Assembly (NCBI GenBank): GCA_050114795.1
Contig: JASFRS010000061.1
Span: forward strand, 1-13,795
From: JASFRS01 sp050114795
Lineage (GTDB): Bacteria > Pseudomonadota > Alphaproteobacteria > Sphingomonadales > CAKZYD01
DNA: 13,795 nt
Reading direction: 5' to 3'
The notes beneath the pieces were generated by a model. The model searched no databases, was not told the DNA's origin, and worked only from the letters and a program-made list of their open reading frames with translations. This document shows positions 1 to 8,131 of the stretch, piece by piece. Numbering within the stretch: the stretch's first letter is position 1; every line of letters starts with the position of its first letter. A program made the position numbers and the translations under genes.

Positions 1-323
1 CCCTCATTATTTTGATGACGGAATTTGTGGATAGCACGACAGCGGAATTAATGTTGGACTCTGTTGGTCGTTTGACCAAAAGGCATTTGGTTCTGTTTAC
101 AAGTTTTCGCGACATGGGGTTGGAAAAATTGTTGGGCCAAAGCCCTCATCACTTTCATGATGTGTCAAGGGCTGTGGTTGCCGCAGATTTCCGCCGGGAG
201 CGGGAGCTTGTTCACGCGCGATTACGCCATATGGGGGTTGATATATTGGATTGCCCGCCAGAGGCCTTCTCAACGGAATTGGTCAATCGCTATCTCAACA
301 TCAAAGAGCGAGGGCTAATTTGA
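1..323 (+). CDS. DUF58 domain protein, C-terminal fragment (5' end outside window)
   Basis: This is the C-terminal end of a gene that starts before the window. The reading frame is open from the first full codon at position 3 and stops at TGA 321–323. The roughly 106 visible residues resemble the end of DUF58 proteins: a hydrophobic strand with acidic residues (LIILMTEFVDSTTAELML), a RHLVLFTSFRD strand, and a terminal segment in which a returned strand (GVDILDCPPEAFSTELVNRYL) is followed by a short tail. DUF58 proteins are usually encoded beside MoxR-type AAA ATPases and other membrane proteins. Their biochemical role is poorly defined; a von Willebrand A-like fold is usual. The stop codon overlaps the next start by one base (TGATG), so the two genes are very probably cotranscribed and translationally coupled. 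The internal TTG and ATG codons at 12 and 15 are not real starts, because the frame stays open upstream. Confidence 0.75.
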   Translation, partial: LIILMTEFVDSTTAELMLDSVGRLTKRHLVLFTSFRDMGLEKLLGQSPHHFHDVSRAVVAADFRRERELVHARLRHMGVDILDCPPEAFSTELVNRYLNIKERGLI

Positions 324-1324
324 TGGTGGCTGTATTAAAAAGCGCTGATTTCAGAGCCAAAAGGGAGAAAAGCTGGCGGGAGCTGGAATTTCTGCTCAAC
401 AAGGTTGAAGCGCAGGGCATCCGCAATTTAACGGCTAGTGAGACTTTAAAACTGCCGCGTCTTTACCGTGCCACTCTCTCCAGCCTTTCGGTTGCGCGGG
501 CAATTTCCTTGGACGTGAACCTGATCCAATATTTAGAAAGCCTAACGACGCGTGCCTATATCAATGTTTATGGACCGCGAAAGACTTTAGGCATGGCCTT
601 GCGCAGCTTTTTCATGCGTGACTGGCCCCAGGCGGTTCGAGACTCTGCCTCTTCCCTTTGGATCGCTTTTGTCATTTTAATGATTGGCTGGATTTCCGGT
701 TATGTTTTAACGGTGCAAAATAGTGATTGGTTCTACACATTCGTCGGCTCGGACTTGGCTGGAGGGCGCTCACCGACGGCGTCTAAAGAGGTGCTTGAAG
801 CCACAATCTTTAGCGGCGAAGAGGACGATAACAATTCATTGCTTGGCATTTTCGCGACCTTTCTGTTCACTCATAATGCCAAAGTTGCCATGCTGACCTT
901 TGCCTTGGGCTTTGCTTTAGCAGTTCCGACAATTCTGTTGGTTTATGTTTTTGGCGCAGGCATTGGAGCAATGACGGCTGTATTTGCTGGCCATGACCTG
1001 GGAATGGATTTTGTTGGCTGGCTTCTGATCCATGGCACAACGGAGTTATTCGCTATCGTTCTTGCTGCAGGGGCCGGGATCAGCCTGGGCCGCGCTATCG
1101 CGTTTCCTGGAAGTTTGTCGCGGCGGGATAGTCTCGCACAGACGGGGCAGATCGCAGGCACTGTAATGCTTGGTGCGGTCATCATGTTGCTGGTGGCTGG
1201 CCTGCTTGAAGGCTATGCGCGGCAGCTTATTGAGGATACAGCTGTGCGCTATGCCATCGGCGGTCTTATGCTGGGCTTATGGCTAGGCTATTTCAGATTT
1301 GCGGGGCAGCGCGACGATGGCTAA
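323..1324 (+). CDS. SpoIIM-family (stage II sporulation protein M-like) integral membrane protein
   Basis: The product is 333 residues. The open frame extends back to 251, but the ATG at 323 is preferred: it has a good Shine-Dalgarno (GAGGG, 310–314, 8-base spacer) and touches the stop of the DUF58 gene. The N-terminal ~105 residues are soluble and rich in charged residues. About five hydrophobic segments follow, near residues 109–130, 190–225, 229–258, 280–300 and 309–326. The LIHGTTELFAIVLAAGAG stretch matches the conserved His-Gly...Glu region of the SpoIIM/DUF95 family. The family is named after a Bacillus sporulation protein but is widespread in non-sporulating bacteria, where it sits in MoxR/DUF58/RDD clusters. 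The name should therefore not be read as evidence of sporulation. The molecular function is unknown; the location is the cytoplasmic membrane. It overlaps the following RDD gene by 8 bases. Confidence 0.85.
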   Translation: MVAVLKSADFRAKREKSWRELEFLLNKVEAQGIRNLTASETLKLPRLYRATLSSLSVARAISLDVNLIQYLESLTTRAYINVYGPRKTLGMALRSFFMRDWPQAVRDSASSLWIAFVILMIGWISGYVLTVQNSDWFYTFVGSDLAGGRSPTASKEVLEATIFSGEEDDNNSLLGIFATFLFTHNAKVAMLTFALGFALAVPTILLVYVFGAGIGAMTAVFAGHDLGMDFVGWLLIHGTTELFAIVLAAGAGISLGRAIAFPGSLSRRDSLAQTGQIAGTVMLGAVIMLLVAGLLEGYARQLIEDTAVRYAIGGLMLGLWLGYFRFAGQRDDG

Positions 1325-2171
1325 TTTCATGAATGCACCAATGCGCGATATTGTAACGCCGGAGGGTGCGCCCTTGGGCGTTCGTCTGGCGGATCGAGGG
1401 ACACGGGCCGTGGCGCTCGCTTTGGACCTGTTTTTTATTTTCTTAAGCATTTTAGCGCTGCTGCTCCTGACCCTTCTTTATTATATCGCTTTCAAGATAG
1501 AGGGTGGGAGCATTGGTATTATCGTTCTGTTCCTTGGACTGTTTTTCCTAAGAAGCTGTTATTTCATTTATTTCGAACTGAAATGGAATGGCCGCACGCC
1601 GGGCAAGAAAATATGCGGCATTAGAGTGATTGACCGTTTAGGAAGACCCCTGGAAGCGAAGGCTATTATTGCCCGCAATCTGTTACGAGAATTGGAAATT
1701 TTTATTCCCATGGGTTTGCTCATGGGGGGTGCTTCAACAGCCTCTGGTGCGGCACAGACGCTGTTTTTACTCATCTGGTCCGGTATTTTCCTGTTCCTGC
1801 CCTTTTTCAACAAAGACCGTTTGCGCGCTGGGGATATGGTGGCGGGAACTTTGGTTATTGAAGCACCGAAAACAGTTCTGGACCGAGATATTGCGCAATC
1901 CAATATGGCGCAGCACTATGTCTTCACACCACAACAATTGGATGCCTATGGTATTCATGAATTGCAAGTGCTGGAAGGAGCCTTGCGAAAGTCCGATGAA
2001 AAGACCCTTCAGGATATCGCTTTTCGCATTGCGCGCAAAATCGAATGGGGCAGCGAGATTAAGGATCATAGGGCGTTTTTAAACGCCTATTACGCACAAC
2101 TTCGCGGTCTGCTCGAAGGTAAAATGCGTTTTGGTGTTCGCCGTAAGGATAAACATGACAGGCGCGTGTGA
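1317..2171 (+). CDS. RDD-family membrane protein
   Basis: The product is 284 residues. The start is taken as ATG 1317, which overlaps the end of the SpoIIM gene and follows a GGGG at 1303–1306; an in-frame TTG at 1299 and an ATG at 1329 are less likely. The RDD signature is visible: Arg and Asp in the first helix region (DRGTRAVALALDLFF), the conserved ELKWNGRTPGKKICGIRVID motif after the second helix, and the final Asp in RLRAGDMVAGTLVI. Hydrophobic segments lie near residues 32–60, 63–88 and 148–164. The last ~90 residues are soluble, charged and probably helical, an extension beyond the core RDD domain. RDD proteins are small membrane proteins, some linked to ion transport, but this member cannot be assigned a substrate. 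It is the last gene of the DUF58–SpoIIM–RDD unit, and its stop codon lies inside a hairpin that probably ends the transcript. Confidence 0.88.
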   Translation: MANFMNAPMRDIVTPEGAPLGVRLADRGTRAVALALDLFFIFLSILALLLLTLLYYIAFKIEGGSIGIIVLFLGLFFLRSCYFIYFELKWNGRTPGKKICGIRVIDRLGRPLEAKAIIARNLLRELEIFIPMGLLMGGASTASGAAQTLFLLIWSGIFLFLPFFNKDRLRAGDMVAGTLVIEAPKTVLDRDIAQSNMAQHYVFTPQQLDAYGIHELQVLEGALRKSDEKTLQDIAFRIARKIEWGSEIKDHRAFLNAYYAQLRGLLEGKMRFGVRRKDKHDRRV

Positions 2172-2191
2172 CTAAAGTGCAAGTCACACGC
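2164..2191. terminator. Hairpin between convergent genes, probable bidirectional terminator
   Basis: A perfect 9-bp inverted repeat (GCGTGTGAC 2164–2172 and GTCACACGC 2183–2191) encloses a 10-base loop. It overlaps the stop codon of the RDD gene and lies 19 bases past the stop of the convergent membrane-protein gene. The stem is GC-rich, but the plus-strand tail has only a short T run (CTTT at 2197–2200), so termination strength is uncertain. Its place between two converging transcripts supports a terminator role for both. Confidence 0.55.
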
Positions 2192-2210
2192 CCGTGCTTT
2201 CCCATTTGCC

Positions 2211-3005
2211 TTAATCAAAGGTATCCAGCATACCCTGACCGCCAAAACCTTCTTTCACGCGACGTAATTCCACATAGAGGACCGAACTGGCGAGCGGGAA
2301 GATTGTGAAGGACATGTAATTCGAAGGTATTTCAAGAATGCCGTATAGTATAGTGGCTGCCGTGGATGCATCGCCAGCATAAGCCAAAGGCACGGCAAAA
2401 AGAATTTGAAGCAGTCCCAACGCCATGGCAATTGCAAAATACAGCAATATTATAAGCAAGAAAAATCCCAGGATAGACCAACGATAACCTTTGGACAGTT
2501 CATAAGAGCGTCCCAAGGCTTTGATTGGTCCGACACGCTCATAAACTGCAACGGCCGGGGCGGCAGCCCAAATGACTGACAGAAAAATACCTGGGATAAA
2601 CAAGAGTATATACCCTGCAAATGTACCAATTGTTATTATTAAGTACAAAACGATCAGCGGCACGAACACTGCTCCCGCTCGTAAGAGAGCAGCTTTGACT
2701 GATATATCTTCGCTGGCCAGATGGTTGGAGCTGTGCGCGATTATAAATCCTGCATAAAAATAATAAGTTAGTGTGGATAACAGTAAAACAATTGCGATAG
2801 GTCCAGCGATTTCCTCCCAGTTCACACTTGATGGATCTGAAATTGTTTCAAGATTAAGTTCGCTGGAGACATAGATCGTCATCAGAATGACAGGGATGAT
2901 GAACAGGGCAATGCCAATGGGCAGATATTTCAATATTTGTTTGAACAGCAGCCCAAGACTTTGAGACACCATTGTTCCAACGCTAAAAGGTCTTATTGTG
3001 TCCAT
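2211..3005 (-). CDS. Multi-pass membrane protein of unknown function
   Basis: The product is 264 residues. The open frame reaches back to a TTG at 3059, but the ATG at 3003–3005 is the best start because GGGAG sits 8 bases upstream, whereas the ATG at 3018–3020 has no ribosome-binding site. The protein is strongly hydrophobic, with about six membrane segments near residues 26–47, 68–91, 110–133, 136–154, 176–211 and 216–247. The motif VYERVGPIKALGRSYELSKG before a late helix resembles a pattern seen in membrane proteins annotated as YciC-like or as a glycerophosphodiesterase membrane domain. No catalytic residues are visible and no enzyme role can be claimed. It lies 54 bases downstream of the lrp-type gene on the same strand, so readthrough cotranscription is possible. 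Confidence 0.75.
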   Translation of the reverse strand: MDTIRPFSVGTMVSQSLGLLFKQILKYLPIGIALFIIPVILMTIYVSSELNLETISDPSSVNWEEIAGPIAIVLLLSTLTYYFYAGFIIAHSSNHLASEDISVKAALLRAGAVFVPLIVLYLIITIGTFAGYILLFIPGIFLSVIWAAAPAVAVYERVGPIKALGRSYELSKGYRWSILGFFLLIILLYFAIAMALGLLQILFAVPLAYAGDASTAATILYGILEIPSNYMSFTIFPLASSVLYVELRRVKEGFGGQGMLDTFD

Positions 3006-3059
3006 AAGTTCATCTCCCATTAGATCAGGCAGACTAATAAGTCGTACAGAAGGTTGCAA

Positions 3060-3521
3060 TTAAAACAACGGCAAGGCGGTTTCGTATTTGATTTCTTTAA
3101 GCGCAACGGATGAGCGCAACTGCGAAACGCCAGGGATTTTAAGAAGTTTTTGATGCAGGAATTGGTTAAAGGCCTCTATGTCGGGCATCAGGATCTTCAT
3201 GATATAATCCGCATCCCCCGTCATTTCATAACATTCCACGACTTCGCGGCATTTGCGGATTTCTGCCTCAAAGGCCTCTACAGCGCCTTCTTCATGGCGT
3301 GCTAAAGTCACCTGCACCACAACACATAGGTCCAGGCCTGTTTTCTGCCGGTCGAGCAAGGCCGCATAGCCGCGGATGAGGCCTGAGGATTCCAGCTCCT
3401 TCAGTCGTCGCCAACAAGGTGAGGTGGACAGACCCACTCGTTCTGCCAGGTCTTGTACAGTGACACGGCCGTCTTGTTGAAGAACGTCCAATATCTTTTT
3501 CGATGCAGCGTCTAATTCCAT
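3060..3521 (-). CDS. Lrp/AsnC-family transcriptional regulator
   Basis: The product is 153 residues, the usual length for the family. The N-terminal helix-turn-helix is clear around residues 20–42 (VQDLAERVGLSTSPCWRRL), followed by the wing and linker (LIRGYAALLD). The C-terminal RAM effector domain contains the conserved MTGDADYIMKI segment and the final IPGVSQLRSSVALKEIKY stretch. Family members bind AT-rich imperfect palindromes as dimers or octamers and respond to amino acids. The start is ATG 3519–3521; only a weak GGA precedes it. The gene is transcribed divergently from the oxidoreductase–aminotransferase–paaZ unit across a short spacer, the usual arrangement for a local regulator that controls its neighbour and itself. 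An aromatic amino acid is a plausible effector from context, but the sequence does not show this. Confidence 0.93.
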   Translation of the reverse strand: MELDAASKKILDVLQQDGRVTVQDLAERVGLSTSPCWRRLKELESSGLIRGYAALLDRQKTGLDLCVVVQVTLARHEEGAVEAFEAEIRKCREVVECYEMTGDADYIMKILMPDIEAFNQFLHQKLLKIPGVSQLRSSVALKEIKYETALPLF

Positions 3522-3525
3522 TGGT

Positions 3526-3558
3526 ATTTTTCCGAATCTCTAGATTTGTGGGTAAAAT
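3526..3558. promoter_or_regulatory. Candidate Lrp/AsnC operator in divergent spacer
   Basis: The spacer between the regulator and the oxidoreductase gene is AT-rich and holds an imperfect inverted repeat. The outer arms are ATTTTTCC (3526–3533) and GGGTAAAAT (3550–3558), with one internal mismatch. The inner arms are AATC (3535–3538) and GATT (3543–3546). The arms are slightly offset in register. Lrp-family sites are typically AT-rich and loosely palindromic, so position and composition fit. I could not identify a convincing −35/−10 pair for either gene. Confidence 0.35.
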
Positions 3559-3653
3559 CATCCCATATTTTGAATAAATAAGGCAAGGGTGGAAAAGAAT
3601 TGCCTTGGATTTTGCGATATAATTCTCAAAACTATGAGATCCAGGGGTTTTCT

Positions 3654-6600
3654 GTGTTGCAACTCGACTATGATTATAAGCTGAAGGATAATCTTTCCCG
3701 CCTGACGGGCCGCGTCTTTTTGACGGGCACTCAGGCGCTGATCCGCATGATTTTGGATCAGGCGCGTTTGGACAAGCGGGATGGGCTAAATACTGCTGGT
3801 TTTATTTCCGGCTATCGGGGATCTCCCCTGGGGGCGGTAGACCAGCAAGCTTGGCGCTCCAAGGCGGAATTAGATGCCCATGACATCACCTTCCTACCCG
3901 CTATCAATGAAGATTTAGCAGCCACCGCATGCTTGGGAACCCAGCGCGCGGGCGCTGACCCGAAGAAAAATCGCGAAGGCGTGTTTGCCCTTTGGTATGG
4001 CAAGGGCCCAGGTGTTGACCGGTCCGGCGATGCTTTAAAACATGGCAATGCTTATGGCACCACACCGAAAGGTGGCGTGTTGGTTGTGGCTGGAGATGAC
4101 CATGGATGTGTGTCTTCCTCCATGTCGCATCAGTCTGACCAGGCTTTCCAAGCTTGGTCCATGCCCATCGTCAATCCGGCAGGCATTCAGGATTACAGCC
4201 GCTTTGGTCTCTATGGTTGGGCCTTGTCGCGCTTTTCAGGCACCTGGGTTGGCTTTAAGGCGATTTCGGAAATTGTTGAAAGCGCTGCCTCTGTCGAACT
4301 TGAAAACCTGCCCACTTTTGAAACACCGGACTATGAAGCGCCGGAAGGTGGACTCCATTATCGCTGGCCGGATTATCCCAGCCCGCTGATTGAAAAAAGA
4401 CTTCATGCCAAATTGGATGCAGTCCGTGCCTTTGCTAAAGTCAATTCCATCGACGACATCATAGCTGACCCGGATAAAGCGCAATGCGCCATTCTCACCA
4501 CCGGCAAAGCCCATGATGATGTGATGGAGGCTGTGCGCTTCTTGAACATCGATTTGGAAAGCTTAGGTATCCGGCTTTACAAAATCGGCTTAAGTTTCCC
4601 CTTGGAGCCGACACGCCTGCATCATGTGCTTCGCGGTGTGAAACATGTGTTGGTGGTTGAAGAAAAAGGCCCGGTTGTTGAAACGCAGGTTAAGGAGCTG
4701 TTGTTCAACGAGAGCCAGCGCCCACAGATTTGGGGCAAGAAAGACACCCATGGCGCGGATTTTATTGAAACAGTGATGGAGTTGCGGCCATCGCGGGTAA
4801 TCAGGCCGCTTGTTGCTTTCCTTGAAACAGCGCTGCCGGGTATCGAGCTAGACTATAAACCGCCGTGTTTGAATGAAATGAAGGGCAGCGATGTGGATAA
4901 CATTCGCCGCATGCCTTATTTCTGTTCGGGCTGCCCCCATAATACGTCGACGAAAGTGCCTGAGGGCTCCCGCGCCTTAGCGGGCATTGGCTGTCATTTC
5001 ATGGCGAACTGGATGGAACGCTCCACCGAAGGCCTCACGCAAATGGGAGGTGAAGGCGTCGATTGGGTGGCGCAATCGCTTTATACGGATGAGCCGCATG
5101 TGTTTCAAAATCTGGGTGATGGAACCTACTATCACTCGGGCTTCATGGCCATTCGTCAGGCGGTCGCGGCAAAGACCAATATCACCTATAAAATCCTGTT
5201 CAATGACGCCGTTGCGATGACCGGTGGGCAGCCTGTGGACGGTGTTATGACCGTGCCGCAAATTGCTGCTGAACTGTTGACCGAGGGTGTACGCGAAATC
5301 GTTATCGTCACGGATGAACCGGAGAAATATGATGGCGTGTCCTTGGCAAACGGTGTGCGGGTCCATCATCGGCGGGAAATGGATGAAATTCAGCGCCACC
5401 TGCGAGACGTCAAAGGCGTGACCGGGTTGATTTATGATCAGACTTGCGCGGCGGAGAAGAGACGCCGGCGCAAAAAAGGTGAATTCCCAGACCCACCTCG
5501 GCGAATTTTCATTAATTCGGAGGTCTGTGAGGGCTGTGGCGATTGTGGGTTAAAATCTAACTGCTTGTCCATCTTGCCCAAGGAAACGCCTTTGGGCCGG
5601 AAGCGGCAGATTGACCAATATAGCTGCAATAAAGACTATAGCTGCGTTGAGGGCTTCTGCCCGTCCTTTGTGTCCGTCATGGGTGGTAAACCGCGCAAAG
5701 GCACAGGCGCTGATATCCCTGCAGAGGACGTGGAAGCAGAGCTTAAAACCCTGCCCGCACCAACAGTCCAGAATTTAGACACGCCCTATGATCTGCTCTT
5801 TACAGGGATTGGCGGGACGGGCGTTGTGACTGTCGCTGCACTGGTCACTATGGCCGCACATTTGGAAGGCAAAGGGGCAACGCAGCTTGATTTCATGGGC
5901 TTTGCGCAAAAAGGTGGCGCGGTCTTGTCATTTGTGCGTTTGGGGAAACAGCCGGGCAATTTAAATCAGGTGCGTATTGACGAGGGGCGCGCAGATGCCT
6001 TGATTGCCTGTGATACCTTGGTTGCTGCAAATACGGATGGAGTAAAAACCCTTTCGCCGCAAACCCGTGTTCTCATCAACGACCATGAAACGCCGACAGG
6101 GGATTTCACACGCCAAGCGGATTTCTCCCTTCACCATGAAGCCTTGATTGCAAAAATTGGTAATCAGGTGGGGCGTGAAAATATCACCCGTGTCGATGCT
6201 ATTGAAACCGCCCGGCGGTTACTGGGTGATACGATTGGCGCGAATATGTTCCTCTGCGGCTATGGCTGGCAGATGGGGTTAGTGCCTGTATCGCAGGAGG
6301 CTTTCTTCCGCGCTGTTGAATTAAACGGTGTGGCTATTGAGGCCAACAAGCGGGCCTTTAACCTAGGCCGTCTGGCCGCTCATGGGTCAAAGCTTGTCGC
6401 CCCTGTGGAAGACCAGCAGGAAGAACAAAGCCTGGATGAGCTGATAGAAGACCGCATGGCTCGTCTAAGTGCTTATCAGTCAGATGCTTATGCTGCGCGT
6501 TATCAACAGACATTGACCCCATTATTGGAGGCGGAAGCCAAACATGGGAGCGACGTGTTGTCTAAGGCTGCTGCGCGCTATCTGTATAAGATGATGGCCA

Positions 6601-7061
6601 TCAAGGATGAATATGAAGTCGCGCGCCTTTTTAGCGACGGCAGTTTCAAACGCGCCATTGAAGAGAATTTCGAAGGTGACTTCATATTGAAATTCCACCT
6701 GGCCCCACCGCTTCTCTCCAAAGACGAGCGGAAAATGACCTTTGGCCCCTGGATGATGAGCGCATTCAAACTGCTTGCGAAATTAAAGGGCCTGCGGGGC
6801 ACAGCGCTGGATATTTTCGGCAAAACCGAAGAACGGCGTATGGAACGTGCACTGCTGAAAGATTATGAGGCTGACATCGCATTGGTCGCGAAAATCATGC
6901 GCCCTCATAATGCAAAATCCGCATTGGAGCTTCTTGAAATCCCTGAGCATATCCGGGGCTTTGGCTCTGTCAAATTACGTCATGTAAAGGATGCTCAAGC
7001 CCGCCGGGCAGAGATTTTGGAAAGATTGACCGCCCCTCAGGGTGAGGAGAAAGCCGCATGA
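3654..7061 (+). CDS. Fused indolepyruvate-type 2-oxoacid:ferredoxin oxidoreductase
   Basis: This large cytoplasmic enzyme (1135 residues from this start) belongs to the thiamine-diphosphate 2-oxoacid oxidoreductases. They oxidatively decarboxylate arylpyruvates such as indolepyruvate or phenylpyruvate to the aryl-acetyl-CoA, passing electrons to ferredoxin or another acceptor. Alpha and beta/gamma functions are on one chain. The N-terminal domain has GYRGSPLGAVDQQAW. A Cys-x2-Cys pair (C424, C427; SGCPHNTST) precedes the ThDP/metal motif, GDG 488–490 with N517-D518. A Cys-rich segment follows (C625, C628, C631, C637, then C658, C664, C669), fitting Fe-S ligation. The gamma-type domain starts near residue 712 (FTGIGGTGVVTVAAL); the end matches DUF6537. 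GTG 3654 is chosen because AGGGG lies 6 bases upstream and homologues start just before this point. TTG 3657, or TTG 3600 with its own AGGG, are alternatives. It overlaps the aminotransferase gene by four bases (ATGA). Confidence 0.93.
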   Translation: MLQLDYDYKLKDNLSRLTGRVFLTGTQALIRMILDQARLDKRDGLNTAGFISGYRGSPLGAVDQQAWRSKAELDAHDITFLPAINEDLAATACLGTQRAGADPKKNREGVFALWYGKGPGVDRSGDALKHGNAYGTTPKGGVLVVAGDDHGCVSSSMSHQSDQAFQAWSMPIVNPAGIQDYSRFGLYGWALSRFSGTWVGFKAISEIVESAASVELENLPTFETPDYEAPEGGLHYRWPDYPSPLIEKRLHAKLDAVRAFAKVNSIDDIIADPDKAQCAILTTGKAHDDVMEAVRFLNIDLESLGIRLYKIGLSFPLEPTRLHHVLRGVKHVLVVEEKGPVVETQVKELLFNESQRPQIWGKKDTHGADFIETVMELRPSRVIRPLVAFLETALPGIELDYKPPCLNEMKGSDVDNIRRMPYFCSGCPHNTSTKVPEGSRALAGIGCHFMANWMERSTEGLTQMGGEGVDWVAQSLYTDEPHVFQNLGDGTYYHSGFMAIRQAVAAKTNITYKILFNDAVAMTGGQPVDGVMTVPQIAAELLTEGVREIVIVTDEPEKYDGVSLANGVRVHHRREMDEIQRHLRDVKGVTGLIYDQTCAAEKRRRRKKGEFPDPPRRIFINSEVCEGCGDCGLKSNCLSILPKETPLGRKRQIDQYSCNKDYSCVEGFCPSFVSVMGGKPRKGTGADIPAEDVEAELKTLPAPTVQNLDTPYDLLFTGIGGTGVVTVAALVTMAAHLEGKGATQLDFMGFAQKGGAVLSFVRLGKQPGNLNQVRIDEGRADALIACDTLVAANTDGVKTLSPQTRVLINDHETPTGDFTRQADFSLHHEALIAKIGNQVGRENITRVDAIETARRLLGDTIGANMFLCGYGWQMGLVPVSQEAFFRAVELNGVAIEANKRAFNLGRLAAHGSKLVAPVEDQQEEQSLDELIEDRMARLSAYQSDAYAARYQQTLTPLLEAEAKHGSDVLSKAAARYLYKMMAIKDEYEVARLFSDGSFKRAIEENFEGDFILKFHLAPPLLSKDERKMTFGPWMMSAFKLLAKLKGLRGTALDIFGKTEERRMERALLKDYEADIALVAKIMRPHNAKSALELLEIPEHIRGFGSVKLRHVKDAQARRAEILERLTAPQGEEKAA

Positions 7062-8125
7062 ATTTAAAACCCAATCCAAGTATTTTAGACATTCAGCCCT
7101 ATAAAGCCGGTGAAGGTAAAATCGCCGGTCATGAAAAAGTGCTAAAACTGGCCAGCAATGAAAACCCGCTGGGTGCCAGCGTGGCAGCTGTTCAAGCCTT
7201 TCAAGAGGCCTCCGCTGATATTTCGCTTTATCCCGACCCCAGCCAGAAAGCGGTGCGGGAGGCTTTGGCCCAAGTCCATAATTTGAGTGCGGATGAGCTG
7301 ATTGTGTCCAACGGTTCCGAAGCCCTGCTGGATTTATTTATCCGGACTTATGCCGGGCCGGGTGATGAGGTGCTCTACCCGCGCTACAGCTTCCCGATTT
7401 ATCCCATTGCCACTCGTGCGGCAGGGGCGACCCCGGTTGAGGCGGATGTGAAAGACTGGGGGACGGATATTGAAGCCCTGCTGGCGGCTGTTACCGACCG
7501 CACAAAAGTCGTGGTTGTTGCCAATCCCAATAACCCGACTGGGACGTGGGTGCCAAAATCAGATTTAACCCGCCTTCGCATGGGATTACGTGGGGATATT
7601 CTGCTCATTATCGATTCCGCTTATGCGGAATATATGGAAGATGAGGCCTATAGCGCTGGCCATGACCTGGTCAGTGCCAATCAAAATGTGATTGTGACGC
7701 GTACGCTGTCCAAGGCCTATGGCCTGGCGAGCGCACGGGTCGGCTGGGCGCATGCCCCTGCTGAAGTCTTGGGTGTCGCATCCCGTATCAAAAGCGTTTT
7801 TCCTGTGACAGGACCAAGCCAGGCGGCCGCTGTCGCTGCGCTTCATGACCAGGCGCATGTGCGTAAAACCGTTGCGTTGAACAACCGCCTGCTACCCTGG
7901 TTCCAAGAGGAACTCAATGACCGTGGAATTGACACGCCAAAAGTCATCGGCGGGAATTTCGTACTAGGTCTGTTTGGCAATTGGGGGGGCGCTGCAAAGG
8001 CGGATGCCTGTTTACGCGCCCATGGCATGACTGCAAGATTGGTTGGCGTACCCGAAGGCCTGCGTATTTCGCTGGGCCTTGAAGACGATATGAAACGCGT
8101 GCTTGCCGCGCTGGATGAGGGATAA
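7058..8125 (+). CDS. hisC: HisC-type PLP-dependent aminotransferase (histidinol-phosphate or aromatic amino acid)
   Basis: The product is 355 residues, the normal length for HisC. It is a fold-type I class II aminotransferase. Conserved elements seen are KLASNENPLG near the N-terminus, the ANPNNPTGT loop, DSAYAEYM with the cofactor-binding Asp and Tyr, the Schiff-base Lys219 in TLSKAYGLASARVGW, and the substrate-carboxylate Arg in LRISLG near the C-terminus. HisC makes histidinol phosphate from imidazole-acetol phosphate in histidine synthesis. Many homologues also, or instead, transaminate phenylalanine, tyrosine or tryptophan. No histidine-synthesis gene is nearby. The gene is coupled by a 4-base overlap to an arylpyruvate oxidoreductase and sits 6 bases from paaZ, so a role in aromatic amino acid breakdown is the better contextual guess. 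The symbol names the family, not a proven reaction. Confidence 0.85.
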   Translation: MNLKPNPSILDIQPYKAGEGKIAGHEKVLKLASNENPLGASVAAVQAFQEASADISLYPDPSQKAVREALAQVHNLSADELIVSNGSEALLDLFIRTYAGPGDEVLYPRYSFPIYPIATRAAGATPVEADVKDWGTDIEALLAAVTDRTKVVVVANPNNPTGTWVPKSDLTRLRMGLRGDILLIIDSAYAEYMEDEAYSAGHDLVSANQNVIVTRTLSKAYGLASARVGWAHAPAEVLGVASRIKSVFPVTGPSQAAAVAALHDQAHVRKTVALNNRLLPWFQEELNDRGIDTPKVIGGNFVLGLFGNWGGAAKADACLRAHGMTARLVGVPEGLRISLGLEDDMKRVLAALDEG

Positions 8126-8131
8126 GAGATA

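Noticed and set aside
323..1324. Sporulation function suggested by the SpoIIM family name
   Set aside because: The family is common in non-sporulating bacteria within DUF58/RDD clusters, and nothing else here relates to sporulation.
4977..5399. Long antisense open frame (140 codons) inside the IOR gene
   Set aside because: It overlaps the most conserved ThDP-binding part of the IOR coding sequence, and its translation shows no recognisable domain. It is a shadow frame.
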